Source: Acholeplasmatales bacterium
Lineage (GTDB): Bacteria > Bacillota_I > Bacilli_A > Acholeplasmatales > Anaeroplasmataceae
Assembly: GCA_017542485.1 (NCBI GenBank)
Contig: JAFXXC010000077.1
Coordinates: 1-64,000 of the forward strand
DNA: 64,000 nt
Direction: 5' to 3'
Shown here piece by piece: positions 54,541 through 63,654 of the stretch. The notes under the pieces were generated by a model, which saw only the letters and a program-made list of their open reading frames with translations, was not told where the DNA came from and did no database searches. The position numbers and the translations under genes were made by a program. Numbering within the stretch: the stretch's first letter is position 1; each line of letters starts with the position of its first letter.

Positions 54541-56307
54541 ATGAAAAAGGTATTATGTTTGATAATGGCATTGTTCTCATTGATGGTATTTGCATCATGT
54601 GGAAAAAATAATAATTCTCTAAAAATAGTATATACAAATGATATTCACAGTTACATAGCCAATACAGTTAAAGATTCAGATGGAAATGAAGTTGATGGAA
54701 TAAGATTAAATAATTTATCAGGATATATTAAAGAGTTAAAAAAAGAAAATAATGTTTTGGTGGTTGATGCTGGTGATCAAGTTCAAGGAGCGATTTATGG
54801 AGCTATTGATCAGGGCGTTGACATTATTAATATGATGAATGCAGTTGGTTATGATTTGGCAACACCGGGTAATCATGATTTTGATTATGGTGTAGAAGCA
54901 TTTAATGGTTTTGTTAAAGAAGCTAAGTTTCCTTATATTTCATGTAATTTTAAAAAGGTAGAAGATGATAAAAATGTGTTAGACTCTACAAAGGTATTTG
55001 AAGTTGGCAATTTAAAAATAGGTTTTGTTGGAATATCAACTCCTGAAACTATCACCACATCTACACCAACATTTTTTCAAAATGGAAAAGGTGAGTTTAT
55101 TTATAAATTTGCTGGAGAAAGTAAAAAGGAAGATCTATATAATAGTGTTCAAAAGGCAATTGATGAAATAAAAAATAGTGTTGATTATGTTATAGCATTA
55201 GGGCACTTAGGAGTTGGTATTGATGAAGAGAAGCGAGGTATTAGAAGTATTGATGTAATAAATAATACTACTGGTATAGATGCGTTTATTGATGGTCATT
55301 CACATACATTAATGGAAAAGAAGATTGTAAAATCTAAGGATAATAAAGATGTAGTTTTAACTCAAACAGGAAGCTATTTAGCGGGTGTTGGGGTAATGGA
55401 TATTTCAAAAGATGGTACCATTAATACTACAATTGTTAATTCTATTAAAGAAAAAGATGATACATTAAAAGTACTTGAGGATAATTTAATTAAAAAAGTA
55501 AATGATAAGCTTGGTCAAAAAATAGCTGTATTAGATAAAAACTTGATTGTTAATAATCCAAATGTAAGTAACCAAAGAATAATACGTGCTAGAGAAACTA
55601 ATTTAGGTGATATATCTTCAGATAGTGTTTATTGGTATCTAAATGAGTCCAAAGGCTTAGATTGCGATATAGCAATTACTAATGGTGGAGGCATTAGAAC
55701 AAGTATTGAATCAGGCGATGTAACATATTTATCTTGTAAATCTGTTATGCCTTTTGGAAATCAGGTTTGTTTAATTAAGACAAAAGGGCAAAATATTAAA
55801 GATGCTATTGAAATGGGAGTAAGTGTTATAGGAGAATGGGATAAAGAATGGAATTGTCCTGCAGAAAATGGAGGATTTATTCATCCGGCTGGGTTAAAAT
55901 ATGACGTTGATTCAAGTATACCAAGTAGTGTAGAAGTAGATAATAATGGAATGTTTGTTTCAGTAAAAGGAGAATATAGAGTCAAGAATTTAATGATATA
56001 TAACAAAAACACTAAACAATATGAATTATTAAATGAAAATAAGGATTATTTAGTTGGTGGTATTAATTATTTATTAAGAAACTCTGGTAATGGATTATCT
56101 ATGTTTAAGAATTCAGAATTAGTATTAGATTATATAGATGAAGATTATACTGTATTTGCTAAATATTTAATGGCATTTGATAAAGATGATGATTATGCTC
56201 ATATTATTAATCGAAATTCCCCATTAAAGAAATATGCAAATTATTTATACGATTATGAGAACCCATATGGTTCAGGAAGAATTAATTTATTAAATATACA
56301 AAATTAA
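54541..56307 (+). CDS. 5'-nucleotidase / 2',3'-cyclic phosphodiesterase lipoprotein (UshA/YfkN-like)
   Basis: 588 residues. Signal peptide ending in lipobox FASC (Cys at about residue 20). Metallophosphoesterase domain: YTNDIHS, VVDAGDQ, TPGNHDFDYG, ALGHLGV and DGHSHT supply the metal ligands. The C-terminal 5'-nucleotidase domain includes ITNGGGIRTSIESGDVT and the substrate-stacking region around FGNQVCL. On the outer face it would free nucleosides and phosphate from nucleotides for uptake. Ribosome site AGGAAG precedes ATG 54541. Convergent with purF. Confidence 0.92.
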   Translation: MKKVLCLIMALFSLMVFASCGKNNNSLKIVYTNDIHSYIANTVKDSDGNEVDGIRLNNLSGYIKELKKENNVLVVDAGDQVQGAIYGAIDQGVDIINMMNAVGYDLATPGNHDFDYGVEAFNGFVKEAKFPYISCNFKKVEDDKNVLDSTKVFEVGNLKIGFVGISTPETITTSTPTFFQNGKGEFIYKFAGESKKEDLYNSVQKAIDEIKNSVDYVIALGHLGVGIDEEKRGIRSIDVINNTTGIDAFIDGHSHTLMEKKIVKSKDNKDVVLTQTGSYLAGVGVMDISKDGTINTTIVNSIKEKDDTLKVLEDNLIKKVNDKLGQKIAVLDKNLIVNNPNVSNQRIIRARETNLGDISSDSVYWYLNESKGLDCDIAITNGGGIRTSIESGDVTYLSCKSVMPFGNQVCLIKTKGQNIKDAIEMGVSVIGEWDKEWNCPAENGGFIHPAGLKYDVDSSIPSSVEVDNNGMFVSVKGEYRVKNLMIYNKNTKQYELLNENKDYLVGGINYLLRNSGNGLSMFKNSELVLDYIDEDYTVFAKYLMAFDKDDDYAHIINRNSPLKKYANYLYDYENPYGSGRINLLNIQN

Positions 56308-56315
56308 TGATAAAT

Positions 56316-56341
56316 AAAAAAGACGCTTATGCGTCTTTTTT
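56316..56341. terminator. Bidirectional terminator, nucleotidase / purF
   Basis: 11-bp stem AAAAAAGACGC/GCGTCTTTTTT with TTAT loop; A-run and T-run flanks serve both strands. The purF stop lies in the loop. Confidence 0.92.
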
Positions 56342-57769
56342 GATATTTTTAATAGTCATTGAATATTTAGAAATATTATTAATATTATTAGGGATTCTTA
56401 TAGGATATTTACCTGTAAAACATCCATCACAATATGTACAATATAAATCTTTAGCTAATTTGTGTATTCCATTTACTGATATAAATGCAAGAGAATCAGC
56501 ACCAATGTGGTTGCATATTTCATCATTTGTTTTATATTTACAAGCTATTAAATTTTCTTGTGAATCAATATCAGTTCCAAAATGACAAGGATATTTAAAT
56601 GCAGGCGCTGTTATTCTTAAGTGAACTTCTTTAGCACCAGCATCTCGTAGGATTTTAACTATTCTTTGTGATGTTGTTCCTCTTACGATAGAATCATCAA
56701 TTAATATTACCCTTTTATTTTTTATAGTTTCTTTTATAACATTTAATTTTATTTTTACTGCATTCTCTCTTTCTTCTTGAGAGGGAGCTATAAATGACCT
56801 ACCGATATATTTATTTTTTATAAATCCAATTCCATATGGAATATTAGATTCTAATGAATAACCTAAAGCTGCATCTATTCCTGAATCAGGAACACCTATT
56901 ACAACATCGGCATCAATTGGAGATTCTTGTGCTAATATTTTACCAGCATTTAATCTAGCTTCATGTACAGAAACACCCTCTATTATAGAATCTGGTCTTG
57001 CAAAGTATATGTACTCGAAAATACATAATGATTTTTTATGATGGCTTTCTGGCTTAATGCTTTTTATTCCTTCATTTGATATAACTACAATTTCACCTGG
57101 TAATATATCTCTTATAAATGTTGCACCAACCGCATCTAAGGCACAAGTTTCTGATGCGACAACATATCCATTTGACTTTGTTTTACCTAATACAAGTGGT
57201 CTAAAGCCATATGGATCTCTAAAGGCAATAAGTTTAGTAGATGACAATGCTACACAAGAATAAGCTCCTTTAATTTTAGTCATAACTTTTTTTATAGCTG
57301 ATTCTATTGAATCTGTTTTTATTCTTTCTTTAACAATAGAATAACAAATTGATTCAGTATCAGATGTTCCATGAAATATTGCCCCATTTAATTCGAAAGA
57401 TGCTCTTAAATCGTAAGCATTTGTCAAATTACCGTTATGTGCTAATGCTAAGTTTCCTTTATTATGCTGTATAACAATTGGTTGAATATTGTTAATATTA
57501 TTTCCACCTGTAGTAGAATATCTTACATGACCTATAGCCATATTACCAGTATTTATGTTTTTTAGATTTTCTTTATTGAAAACTTCATTTACTAAACCAA
57601 TACCTTTAATGTAATCAATCACTCCATCATTACATACTGCTATACCACAAGCCTCTTGACCTCTATGTTGTAATGCATATAGTCCATAATAGACAGAAGA
57701 TGCAACTTTACATTTTTCTGGTTCAAAAATTCCGAATACTCCACATTCTTCATGAATAGTATTAAACAT
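56327..57769 (-). CDS. purF: Amidophosphoribosyltransferase PurF
   Basis: 480 residues. It makes phosphoribosylamine from PRPP and glutamine, the first step of purine synthesis. A short propeptide MFNTIHEE precedes the catalytic Cys of CGVFGIF. The glutaminase domain contains GHVRYSTTG; the PRPP loop is VILIDDSIVRGTTS; Fe-S ligands lie in CHFG and LYCTYCDGC, so it is the Bacillus-type Fe-S enzyme. GGAGGTAG precedes the ATG. It is 10 bases after asnB on the minus strand, with no other pur gene in the window. Confidence 0.96.
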   Translation of the reverse strand: MFNTIHEECGVFGIFEPEKCKVASSVYYGLYALQHRGQEACGIAVCNDGVIDYIKGIGLVNEVFNKENLKNINTGNMAIGHVRYSTTGGNNINNIQPIVIQHNKGNLALAHNGNLTNAYDLRASFELNGAIFHGTSDTESICYSIVKERIKTDSIESAIKKVMTKIKGAYSCVALSSTKLIAFRDPYGFRPLVLGKTKSNGYVVASETCALDAVGATFIRDILPGEIVVISNEGIKSIKPESHHKKSLCIFEYIYFARPDSIIEGVSVHEARLNAGKILAQESPIDADVVIGVPDSGIDAALGYSLESNIPYGIGFIKNKYIGRSFIAPSQEERENAVKIKLNVIKETIKNKRVILIDDSIVRGTTSQRIVKILRDAGAKEVHLRITAPAFKYPCHFGTDIDSQENLIACKYKTNDEICNHIGADSLAFISVNGIHKLAKDLYCTYCDGCFTGKYPIRIPNNINNISKYSMTIKNIKKDA

Positions 57770-57779
57770 GGACTACCTC

Positions 57780-59360
57780 CTATTTACCACTATTTCCATA
57801 ATTTGATAAAACTCTAGCTGATGGATCATTAACATTACATCCATCCCAGTTTTTATTAGGCATCCAAAAATCTTTAACCATCTCTGACTGATTAGGATAA
57901 TATTTTTCAAATATTTCTCTATATAATAATGATTCTTTAGTAAATGGCTTAGAATGATTATATTTACTAATCAATCTATTATATTCCTCATCGCTATAAT
58001 AATTATCTGCATATTCTTTTAAATAATTGACCATAGAATGTCCAACGGCATCAGAAAATGCAGCTTTATCTCTTAGTAAAATTTCTTTTGGTAAAATATT
58101 ATCAGCTTCAAAGGCATGTCTTAATAAATATTTACCCATATTATATTTATTCATCTTCATAGAAGGATTAATCGACATAACATATTTAACAAAATCTAAA
58201 TCTCCAAAAGGGACTCTTGCCTCTAATGAATTAACTGATATACATCTATCTGCACGAAGTACATCATACATATGTATTTCATGAATTCTTTTAATTGCTT
58301 CATTTTGAAATTCAATTTCGTTTGGTGCAAAATCTGTATATTTATATCCAAATAATTCATCAGATATTTCACCAGTTAATATGACTCTTATATCAGAAGT
58401 TTCATGAATAGCTTTACATATTAAATACATACCAATAGATGCTCTAATAGTTGTAATATCATATGTTGCCAATGTTTTAATAACGAAATCAAGTGAATTA
58501 AATATATCATCCTTTGTCATAATGATTTCATGATGATTAGAACCAATATATGAAGCAACTAATCTTGCATATTTTAAATCAATTGCATCTATATCCATAC
58601 CTATAGCAAATGTCTCTATCTTTTTATTCAATAATTTAGAAGAAATAGCACATACTAAAGAAGAATCCAAACCACCTGATAATAAGAAACCTATTTTAGC
58701 ATCAGAATCTAATCTTTTTTCTACTCCACTAATTAATTTATCATGTATATTTTTACATACATTATCCAAAGAATCATTAATTATAGATTCAACCTTGGTA
58801 ACATTATTATAGCAAATGAATTTTCCATCAATATAATAATGACCAGGAGGAAATGGTAATATTTTATCCGCCAGACCAACAATATTTTTAGGCTCTGATG
58901 CAAATATAATATTTCCATCTTTATCATATCCATAATATAAAGGTCTAATACCAATTGGATCTCTAGCAGCTATTAATTTTTTTAAATTAGCATCATAAAT
59001 TATTAGTGCAAATTCTGCATCTAACATTTTAAACATATCTAATCCATATTCCTTATATAATGGTAATAAAACTTCGCAATCAGAATTACTTATAAAGCTG
59101 TATCCTTTTTTCTTTAAATCTTCCTTTATAGGCTTAAATCCATATATTTCACCATTACATACTAAATAATTATTATTTAATTTAAATGGCTGCATACCAA
59201 TATCGGTTAATTCCATTATAGCCAATCTATGAAATCCTAAATATCCATTATCTAATTCAATAATTCTAGACATATCTGGACCTCTAGAAATGGTTTTTTC
59301 AAAGCCTTCTTTAAATATATCTATAGGCATTTTGCCTAAACATCCCATAATTGAGCACAT
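57780..59360 (-). CDS. asnB: Glutamine-dependent asparagine synthetase
   Basis: 526 residues from the ATG at 59360. The longer frame (to 59405) would bury the catalytic Cys, whereas MCSIMGC puts Cys at position 2, as required after Met removal; GAAGGAG lies 6 bases upstream. The glutaminase domain has RGPD, FHRLAIM and NGEIYG. The synthetase domain has the pyrophosphate loop LSGGLDSSLV and LTGEISDELFGYKY. It transfers glutamine nitrogen to aspartate. The gene follows amt with a hairpin in the gap. Confidence 0.95.
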   Translation of the reverse strand: MCSIMGCLGKMPIDIFKEGFEKTISRGPDMSRIIELDNGYLGFHRLAIMELTDIGMQPFKLNNNYLVCNGEIYGFKPIKEDLKKKGYSFISNSDCEVLLPLYKEYGLDMFKMLDAEFALIIYDANLKKLIAARDPIGIRPLYYGYDKDGNIIFASEPKNIVGLADKILPFPPGHYYIDGKFICYNNVTKVESIINDSLDNVCKNIHDKLISGVEKRLDSDAKIGFLLSGGLDSSLVCAISSKLLNKKIETFAIGMDIDAIDLKYARLVASYIGSNHHEIIMTKDDIFNSLDFVIKTLATYDITTIRASIGMYLICKAIHETSDIRVILTGEISDELFGYKYTDFAPNEIEFQNEAIKRIHEIHMYDVLRADRCISVNSLEARVPFGDLDFVKYVMSINPSMKMNKYNMGKYLLRHAFEADNILPKEILLRDKAAFSDAVGHSMVNYLKEYADNYYSDEEYNRLISKYNHSKPFTKESLLYREIFEKYYPNQSEMVKDFWMPNKNWDGCNVNDPSARVLSNYGNSGK

Positions 59361-59381
59361 AAAAATCTCCTTCAAAATATT

Positions 59382-59410
59382 TAAGTGTGACCTATCATAG
59401 GACACACTTA
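59382..59410 (-). promoter_or_regulatory. Hairpin between amt and asnB
   Basis: Arms TAAGTGTG and CACACTTA are perfect over 8 bp (59382-59389 with 59403-59410), with further inner pairing CCTA/TAGG around TCA and one A-A mismatch. On the minus strand it ends just before the asnB ribosome site and has only a weak T-run (TAAATATTTT). It may be a partial terminator or an RNA-processing site that lowers asnB-purF relative to amt-glnN. Confidence 0.5.
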
Positions 59411-59416
59411 AATCTA

Positions 59417-61192
59417 TTATTCAACATCCATTAATGCTTTAGCACCAGTTTCACCAGTTCTAACTTTAACTACATCTAAGCAGTTATATACGAAAATCTT
59501 ACCATCTCCGATATGACCTGTATATAATACCTTTCTAGCAGTTTCAATGACTAATGATGCAGGTACATTAGCTACTACAATATCAACCTGAATTTTAGGA
59601 AGAAGTGTAGGTTCAATTTTGATACCACGGTAGTATTCAGGAGCACCCTTTTGAACGCCACAACCCATAACATGAGATACTGTCATACCAGTAATACCAA
59701 TATTCATTAATTCATTCTTTAATGATTCAAAGCTTCTTTCTTTACATACAATTTCAATCTTAGTAATTGTCTTATCACCAGGTTTGATGTTATCTACTGT
59801 AGGCATAGTCTGAACTTCGATTGCTTCGCTTGGTGGAACATCACCATTAACTTCTTTAACAGCATCACCATAATCAAATGATTGAGGTGCCATTGCGAAT
59901 CCAGCATAAGCAGTTACTAAACCATGCTCTGTTAAATCTAATCCTCTAATTTCCTCTTCAGGAGTAGCTCTTAAGAATGGTGTTACACCATCTTTTCTCT
60001 TAATTATTTTCATAACACCAAAGACTAAGAATGCCCAAGCAGCTGTCCATCCACAAACTGCTAATACACCGATAATTTGTACACCTAATTGTGCAAATCC
60101 ATGACCATAGAATAAACCAGTAGTAGTTGAGAATAAACCACAAGCTATTGTTCCCCAAACACCATTTAAGAAGTGAACAGAACAAGCACCAACTGGATCA
60201 TCGATATGACATACTTTATCTAAGAATTCAACACCAAATGTTAGAATGAATCCGGCAACAATACCAATAACAATAGAACCAATTAAATCAACTCTTGAAC
60301 ATCCTGCAGTAATTGCAACAAGTCCAGCTAAAGAACCATTTAATGTCATAGAAACGTCTGGCTTACCATTTCTAATCCATGTAATCATCATAACTGTTAC
60401 AGTAGCTAATGAAGCTGAGATAGTAGTAGTCATAAATACTTGACCCATACCTTCATAGCCATCCCATGATGTACAAGCTGCTGGGTTAAATCCATACCAA
60501 CCGAACCATAGAATGAATACACCTAATGCACCAATTAAAACATTATGACCTTGGATTGCATTAATCTTTGTAACTTTACCATTTTCGTCTCTTACATATT
60601 TTCCAATTCTTGGTCCAACCATCCATGCACCAATTAAGGCAGTTAAACCACCAACCATATGAATAGAACAAGAACCACTTAAATCAATAAATCCTTGAGC
60701 TGTGCCACCATCAAGTAAGCCCCAGCTTTGTGCTAATTGTTGTAACCAACCATTATTTCCAACACCCCAGTTCCAATAAGCTTCAACTGGATAAACAATT
60801 GCAGAAATAATCATAGAATAAATACAATAAGCTTTAAAGTTTGTACGTTCAGCCATAGCACCTGAAACAATTGTTGCTGTAGTTGCACAGAATACTAAGT
60901 TAAAAATGAAATCTGTCCAACCACTCCAAGAAGCTCCTTCACCAAACATACCTTTATATACTTGACCTACATCACCGAATATACCACCAGCAATGGCATT
61001 TTCAGCACAAAGAATAGGCCCACCAATTAAAATAAATGTAATAGTTCCTAGGCAGAAATCCATAAGGTTTTTCATTGTTATATTACCTGTGTTTTTTGCT
61101 CTAGTAAAACCTGCTTCACACATAGCAAAACCAGCTTGCATGAAGAATATTAGCGCAATCGCAATAAGTTTCCAAATCTGATAATCCCACAT
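59417..61192 (-). CDS. amt: Ammonium channel Amt fused to a C-terminal PII signalling domain
   Basis: 591 residues against ~400-450 for ordinary Amt. Residues 1-~415 form the eleven-helix Amt channel: MQAGFAMCEAGFTRAKN, DLSGSCSIHMVGG (first pore His) and DDPVGACSVHFLNGVWGTI (second pore His). A ~60-residue linker leads to a complete PII domain (about 475-591): GVQKG, the T-loop EYYRG with Tyr at about 521, TGHIGDGK (B-loop) and VRTGETG (C-loop). PII senses ATP/ADP and 2-oxoglutarate and plugs Amt; here sensor and channel are one chain. GGGGGAAAAG precedes the ATG; 25 bases after glnN. Confidence 0.95.
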   Translation of the reverse strand: MWDYQIWKLIAIALIFFMQAGFAMCEAGFTRAKNTGNITMKNLMDFCLGTITFILIGGPILCAENAIAGGIFGDVGQVYKGMFGEGASWSGWTDFIFNLVFCATTATIVSGAMAERTNFKAYCIYSMIISAIVYPVEAYWNWGVGNNGWLQQLAQSWGLLDGGTAQGFIDLSGSCSIHMVGGLTALIGAWMVGPRIGKYVRDENGKVTKINAIQGHNVLIGALGVFILWFGWYGFNPAACTSWDGYEGMGQVFMTTTISASLATVTVMMITWIRNGKPDVSMTLNGSLAGLVAITAGCSRVDLIGSIVIGIVAGFILTFGVEFLDKVCHIDDPVGACSVHFLNGVWGTIACGLFSTTTGLFYGHGFAQLGVQIIGVLAVCGWTAAWAFLVFGVMKIIKRKDGVTPFLRATPEEEIRGLDLTEHGLVTAYAGFAMAPQSFDYGDAVKEVNGDVPPSEAIEVQTMPTVDNIKPGDKTITKIEIVCKERSFESLKNELMNIGITGMTVSHVMGCGVQKGAPEYYRGIKIEPTLLPKIQVDIVVANVPASLVIETARKVLYTGHIGDGKIFVYNCLDVVKVRTGETGAKALMDVE

Positions 61193-61217
61193 AATAATCT
61201 TTTCCCCCTTTATTCAA

Positions 61218-63305
61218 TTATTTTACACTATATAATAAATCACCATATGATGGAACTGGCCAATCACGTGAATCAACATCTAATTCAATACTATCAATGA
61301 TTTCTCTTGCTTCCTCCATTAATGGAAGAACATTGTTCTTATAGTACATTGATAATTCAGTACAATCACTAATGTTCTTAGCACCATCTAATACTAACTT
61401 AAGATCTAATTTAACTTTATAAGCCTTAGCTAATTCACCACTAATCTTATTTAAGATTTCTAATTCGTATGAATCACTAACACCCAAACTCTTCTTTAAT
61501 GAAGCTGTTTCAGCCAAATTCTTTGTATATTTTGATATTGCAGGAAGATAATCCTTATTTAACATATCTAAGCAAGTTAATGCTTCAATATTTACAATCT
61601 TTGAATAATGCTCTTGACCAATTTCATATCTAGCATTAATTTCATTTACTGAATAAATATCATGAGAAGTAAATAATTTAACATTCTTTTCATGTAAATA
61701 ATACTGTAATGCTTCTGGAGTAGATTTTAAATTTAATAATCCTCTCTTTTTAGCTTCTTGAACCCATGAATCATCATAACCATTACCATTAAATATAATT
61801 CTCTTATGCTTAATAATTGTTTCTTTAATTAATTCATGTAACTCAGTACTAAAATCTTTAGCCTTCTCTAATCTATCAGCGAATTGTCTTAATGATTCAG
61901 ATACAGCAGTATTTAACATAATATTTGCACATGAAATAGAATCAGAAGAGCCTAAAGCTCTAAATTCGAATTTATTACCTGTAAATGCAAATGGAGAAGT
62001 TCTATTTCTATCAGTAGTATCCTTTGGTAGAGGTGGCAATACATCTGCACCAATCTTAAGGAATGTTTTACCATCTGTTTTAAGAGGCTTTCCTGTTTCA
62101 ATTGAATCGATTACAGCTTGTAATTCAGAACCTAAGAAAATTGAAATAATAGCAGGAGGTGCCTCGTTTGCACCTAAACGGAAATCGTTAGATGCACTCG
62201 CAACAGATATTCTTAATAAATCTTGATATTCATCAACTGCCTTAATAACAGATACTAAGAATAATAAGAACTGTGCATTTTCAGCAGGAGTATCACCTGG
62301 CTCTAGTAAATTGATTCCTGTATTAGTAGACATTGACCAGTTGTTATGCTTACCAGAACCATTAACGCCTTTAAATGGCTTTTCATGTAGTAAACAAACT
62401 AAATCATGTTTTTTAGCAATTCTTTGCATCATTTCCATAGTAATTTGATTGTGGTCAGCCGCAATATTTGTTGTAGCGAATATTGGTGCTAACTCATGTT
62501 GAGCAGGAGCAACTTCGTTATGCTCTGTTTTAGCAAGAATTCCTAATTTCCATAATTCTTCATTTAAGTCATTCATAAATTCTTGAACTCTAGTTTTAAT
62601 AGAACCAAAATAATGATCATCAAGTTCCTGTCCTTTAGGGGCCATAGCTCCAAACAATGTTCTACCTGTGTAAATTAAATCTTTACGTTTTTCATACATT
62701 TCCTTATCAATTAAGAAATATTCTTGTTCAGGACCAACAGTTGTTTTAACTGAAGTAACACTATTTTGACCAAATAATTTTAATATTCTTAAAGCTTCTT
62801 TATTTAATGCCTGCATTGATCTTAATAATGGAGTCTTTTTATCAAGTGCCTCACCACCATAAGAACAGAATGCAGTTGGGATACATAAGCATTTATCTTT
62901 GATGAATGCATATGATGTAGGATCCCATGCTGTATATCCTCTTGCTTCACATGTTGCTCTTAATCCACCAGATGGGAATGAAGAAGCATCAGGCTCGCCT
63001 TTGATTAGTTCTTTACCTTTGAATTCCATGATTATACTTCCATCATCTTCAGGTGAAATGAATGAATCATGCTTTTCAGCAGTAGAACCAGTCATAGGTT
63101 GAAACCAGTGTGTATAATGTGTAGCTCCATTTTCAATTGCCCAATCCTTCATTGCCTGTGCAACAGAATTGGCAACACTAATATCTAATTCCTTTCCATC
63201 ATTAATTGTTTTCTTTAGTTTTTTATAAACATCAGAAGACAATTTAGATTTCATTACCTTATCATTAAAGACAAGGCATCCAAAATAATCTGTAACCTGT
63301 TTCAT
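61218..63305 (-). CDS. glnN: Glutamine synthetase type III
   Basis: 695 residues, the size of GSIII (about 700-730), not the ~450 of GSI. Diagnostic stretches: [83 protein letters not shown] and [19 protein letters not shown]. It makes glutamine from glutamate, ammonium and ATP in the cytoplasm. AGGAGG lies 6 bases before the ATG. First gene of the minus-strand nitrogen operon, behind a consensus promoter and an attenuator. Confidence 0.97.
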   Translation of the reverse strand: MKQVTDYFGCLVFNDKVMKSKLSSDVYKKLKKTINDGKELDISVANSVAQAMKDWAIENGATHYTHWFQPMTGSTAEKHDSFISPEDDGSIIMEFKGKELIKGEPDASSFPSGGLRATCEARGYTAWDPTSYAFIKDKCLCIPTAFCSYGGEALDKKTPLLRSMQALNKEALRILKLFGQNSVTSVKTTVGPEQEYFLIDKEMYEKRKDLIYTGRTLFGAMAPKGQELDDHYFGSIKTRVQEFMNDLNEELWKLGILAKTEHNEVAPAQHELAPIFATTNIAADHNQITMEMMQRIAKKHDLVCLLHEKPFKGVNGSGKHNNWSMSTNTGINLLEPGDTPAENAQFLLFLVSVIKAVDEYQDLLRISVASASNDFRLGANEAPPAIISIFLGSELQAVIDSIETGKPLKTDGKTFLKIGADVLPPLPKDTTDRNRTSPFAFTGNKFEFRALGSSDSISCANIMLNTAVSESLRQFADRLEKAKDFSTELHELIKETIIKHKRIIFNGNGYDDSWVQEAKKRGLLNLKSTPEALQYYLHEKNVKLFTSHDIYSVNEINARYEIGQEHYSKIVNIEALTCLDMLNKDYLPAISKYTKNLAETASLKKSLGVSDSYELEILNKISGELAKAYKVKLDLKLVLDGAKNISDCTELSMYYKNNVLPLMEEAREIIDSIELDVDSRDWPVPSYGDLLYSVK

Positions 63306-63316
63306 GTTTTCCTCCT

Positions 63317-63362
63317 AAAAAAAATGGGCAAGGAGCTGTGATTTTTCACTGGCTTCCTTGCC
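63317..63362 (-). terminator. Leader terminator/attenuator of the glnN operon with ANTAR-like hexaloop
   Basis: On the minus strand, between promoter and ribosome site, GGCAAGGA (63362-63355) pairs with TCCTTGCC (63334-63327) over 8 bp. Inner pairs are GC/GC and GTGA/TCAC, and CATTTTTTTT follows: a complete intrinsic terminator. The 5' arm can instead form GGC-AAGGAA-GCC (63362-63351), a 3-bp stem with a hexaloop with A at position 1 and G at 4, the pattern bound by ANTAR proteins. A second small hairpin GTG-AAAAAT-CAC follows, with A but no G4. The two folds exclude each other, as in ANTAR antitermination. Confidence 0.75.
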
Positions 63363-63372
63363 TTATGCCACC

Positions 63373-63402
63373 ATTATAAAACCAAAATATTTGTCTTGTC
63401 AA
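63373..63402 (-). promoter_or_regulatory. Promoter of the glnN-amt-asnB-purF operon
   Basis: The minus strand has TTGACA (63402-63397), 18-bp spacer, TATAAT (63378-63373). Both hexamers are perfect. Start is near 63366, directly before the attenuator. Confidence 0.9.
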
Positions 63403-63516
63403 CAGAAAAATGAATAAAATTTTGCAAATTATTCGATTTTAGTACAAAAATTTCAATTTATAACCATTATACGAGAATAAAATTCTAAAAAAATCAAAAA
63501 AATAAAATATTTGTGT

Positions 63517-63545
63517 TGATTATGCAAATAAAACGTGATAAATTA
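63517..63545 (+). promoter_or_regulatory. Probable promoter of the divergent regulator gene
   Basis: TTGATT (63517-63522), 17-bp spacer, TAAATT (63540-63545). Leader of about 100 nt. The rest of the 63403-63654 spacer is A+T-rich with no other feature that I can support. Confidence 0.45.
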
Positions 63546-63654
63546 TTTGTATATTTGATAAAAAAATGTCAAATTTTCAAATAAAATTTTAAATTTATAC
63601 GATAATTTGTGTAAAATTCATACAAAATTTTTGCGAAAAAGGGGTGAATATTGG

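Noticed and set aside
59361-59405. Longer start for asparagine synthetase
   Set aside because: It would place residues before the catalytic Cys2 and runs through the intercistronic hairpin.
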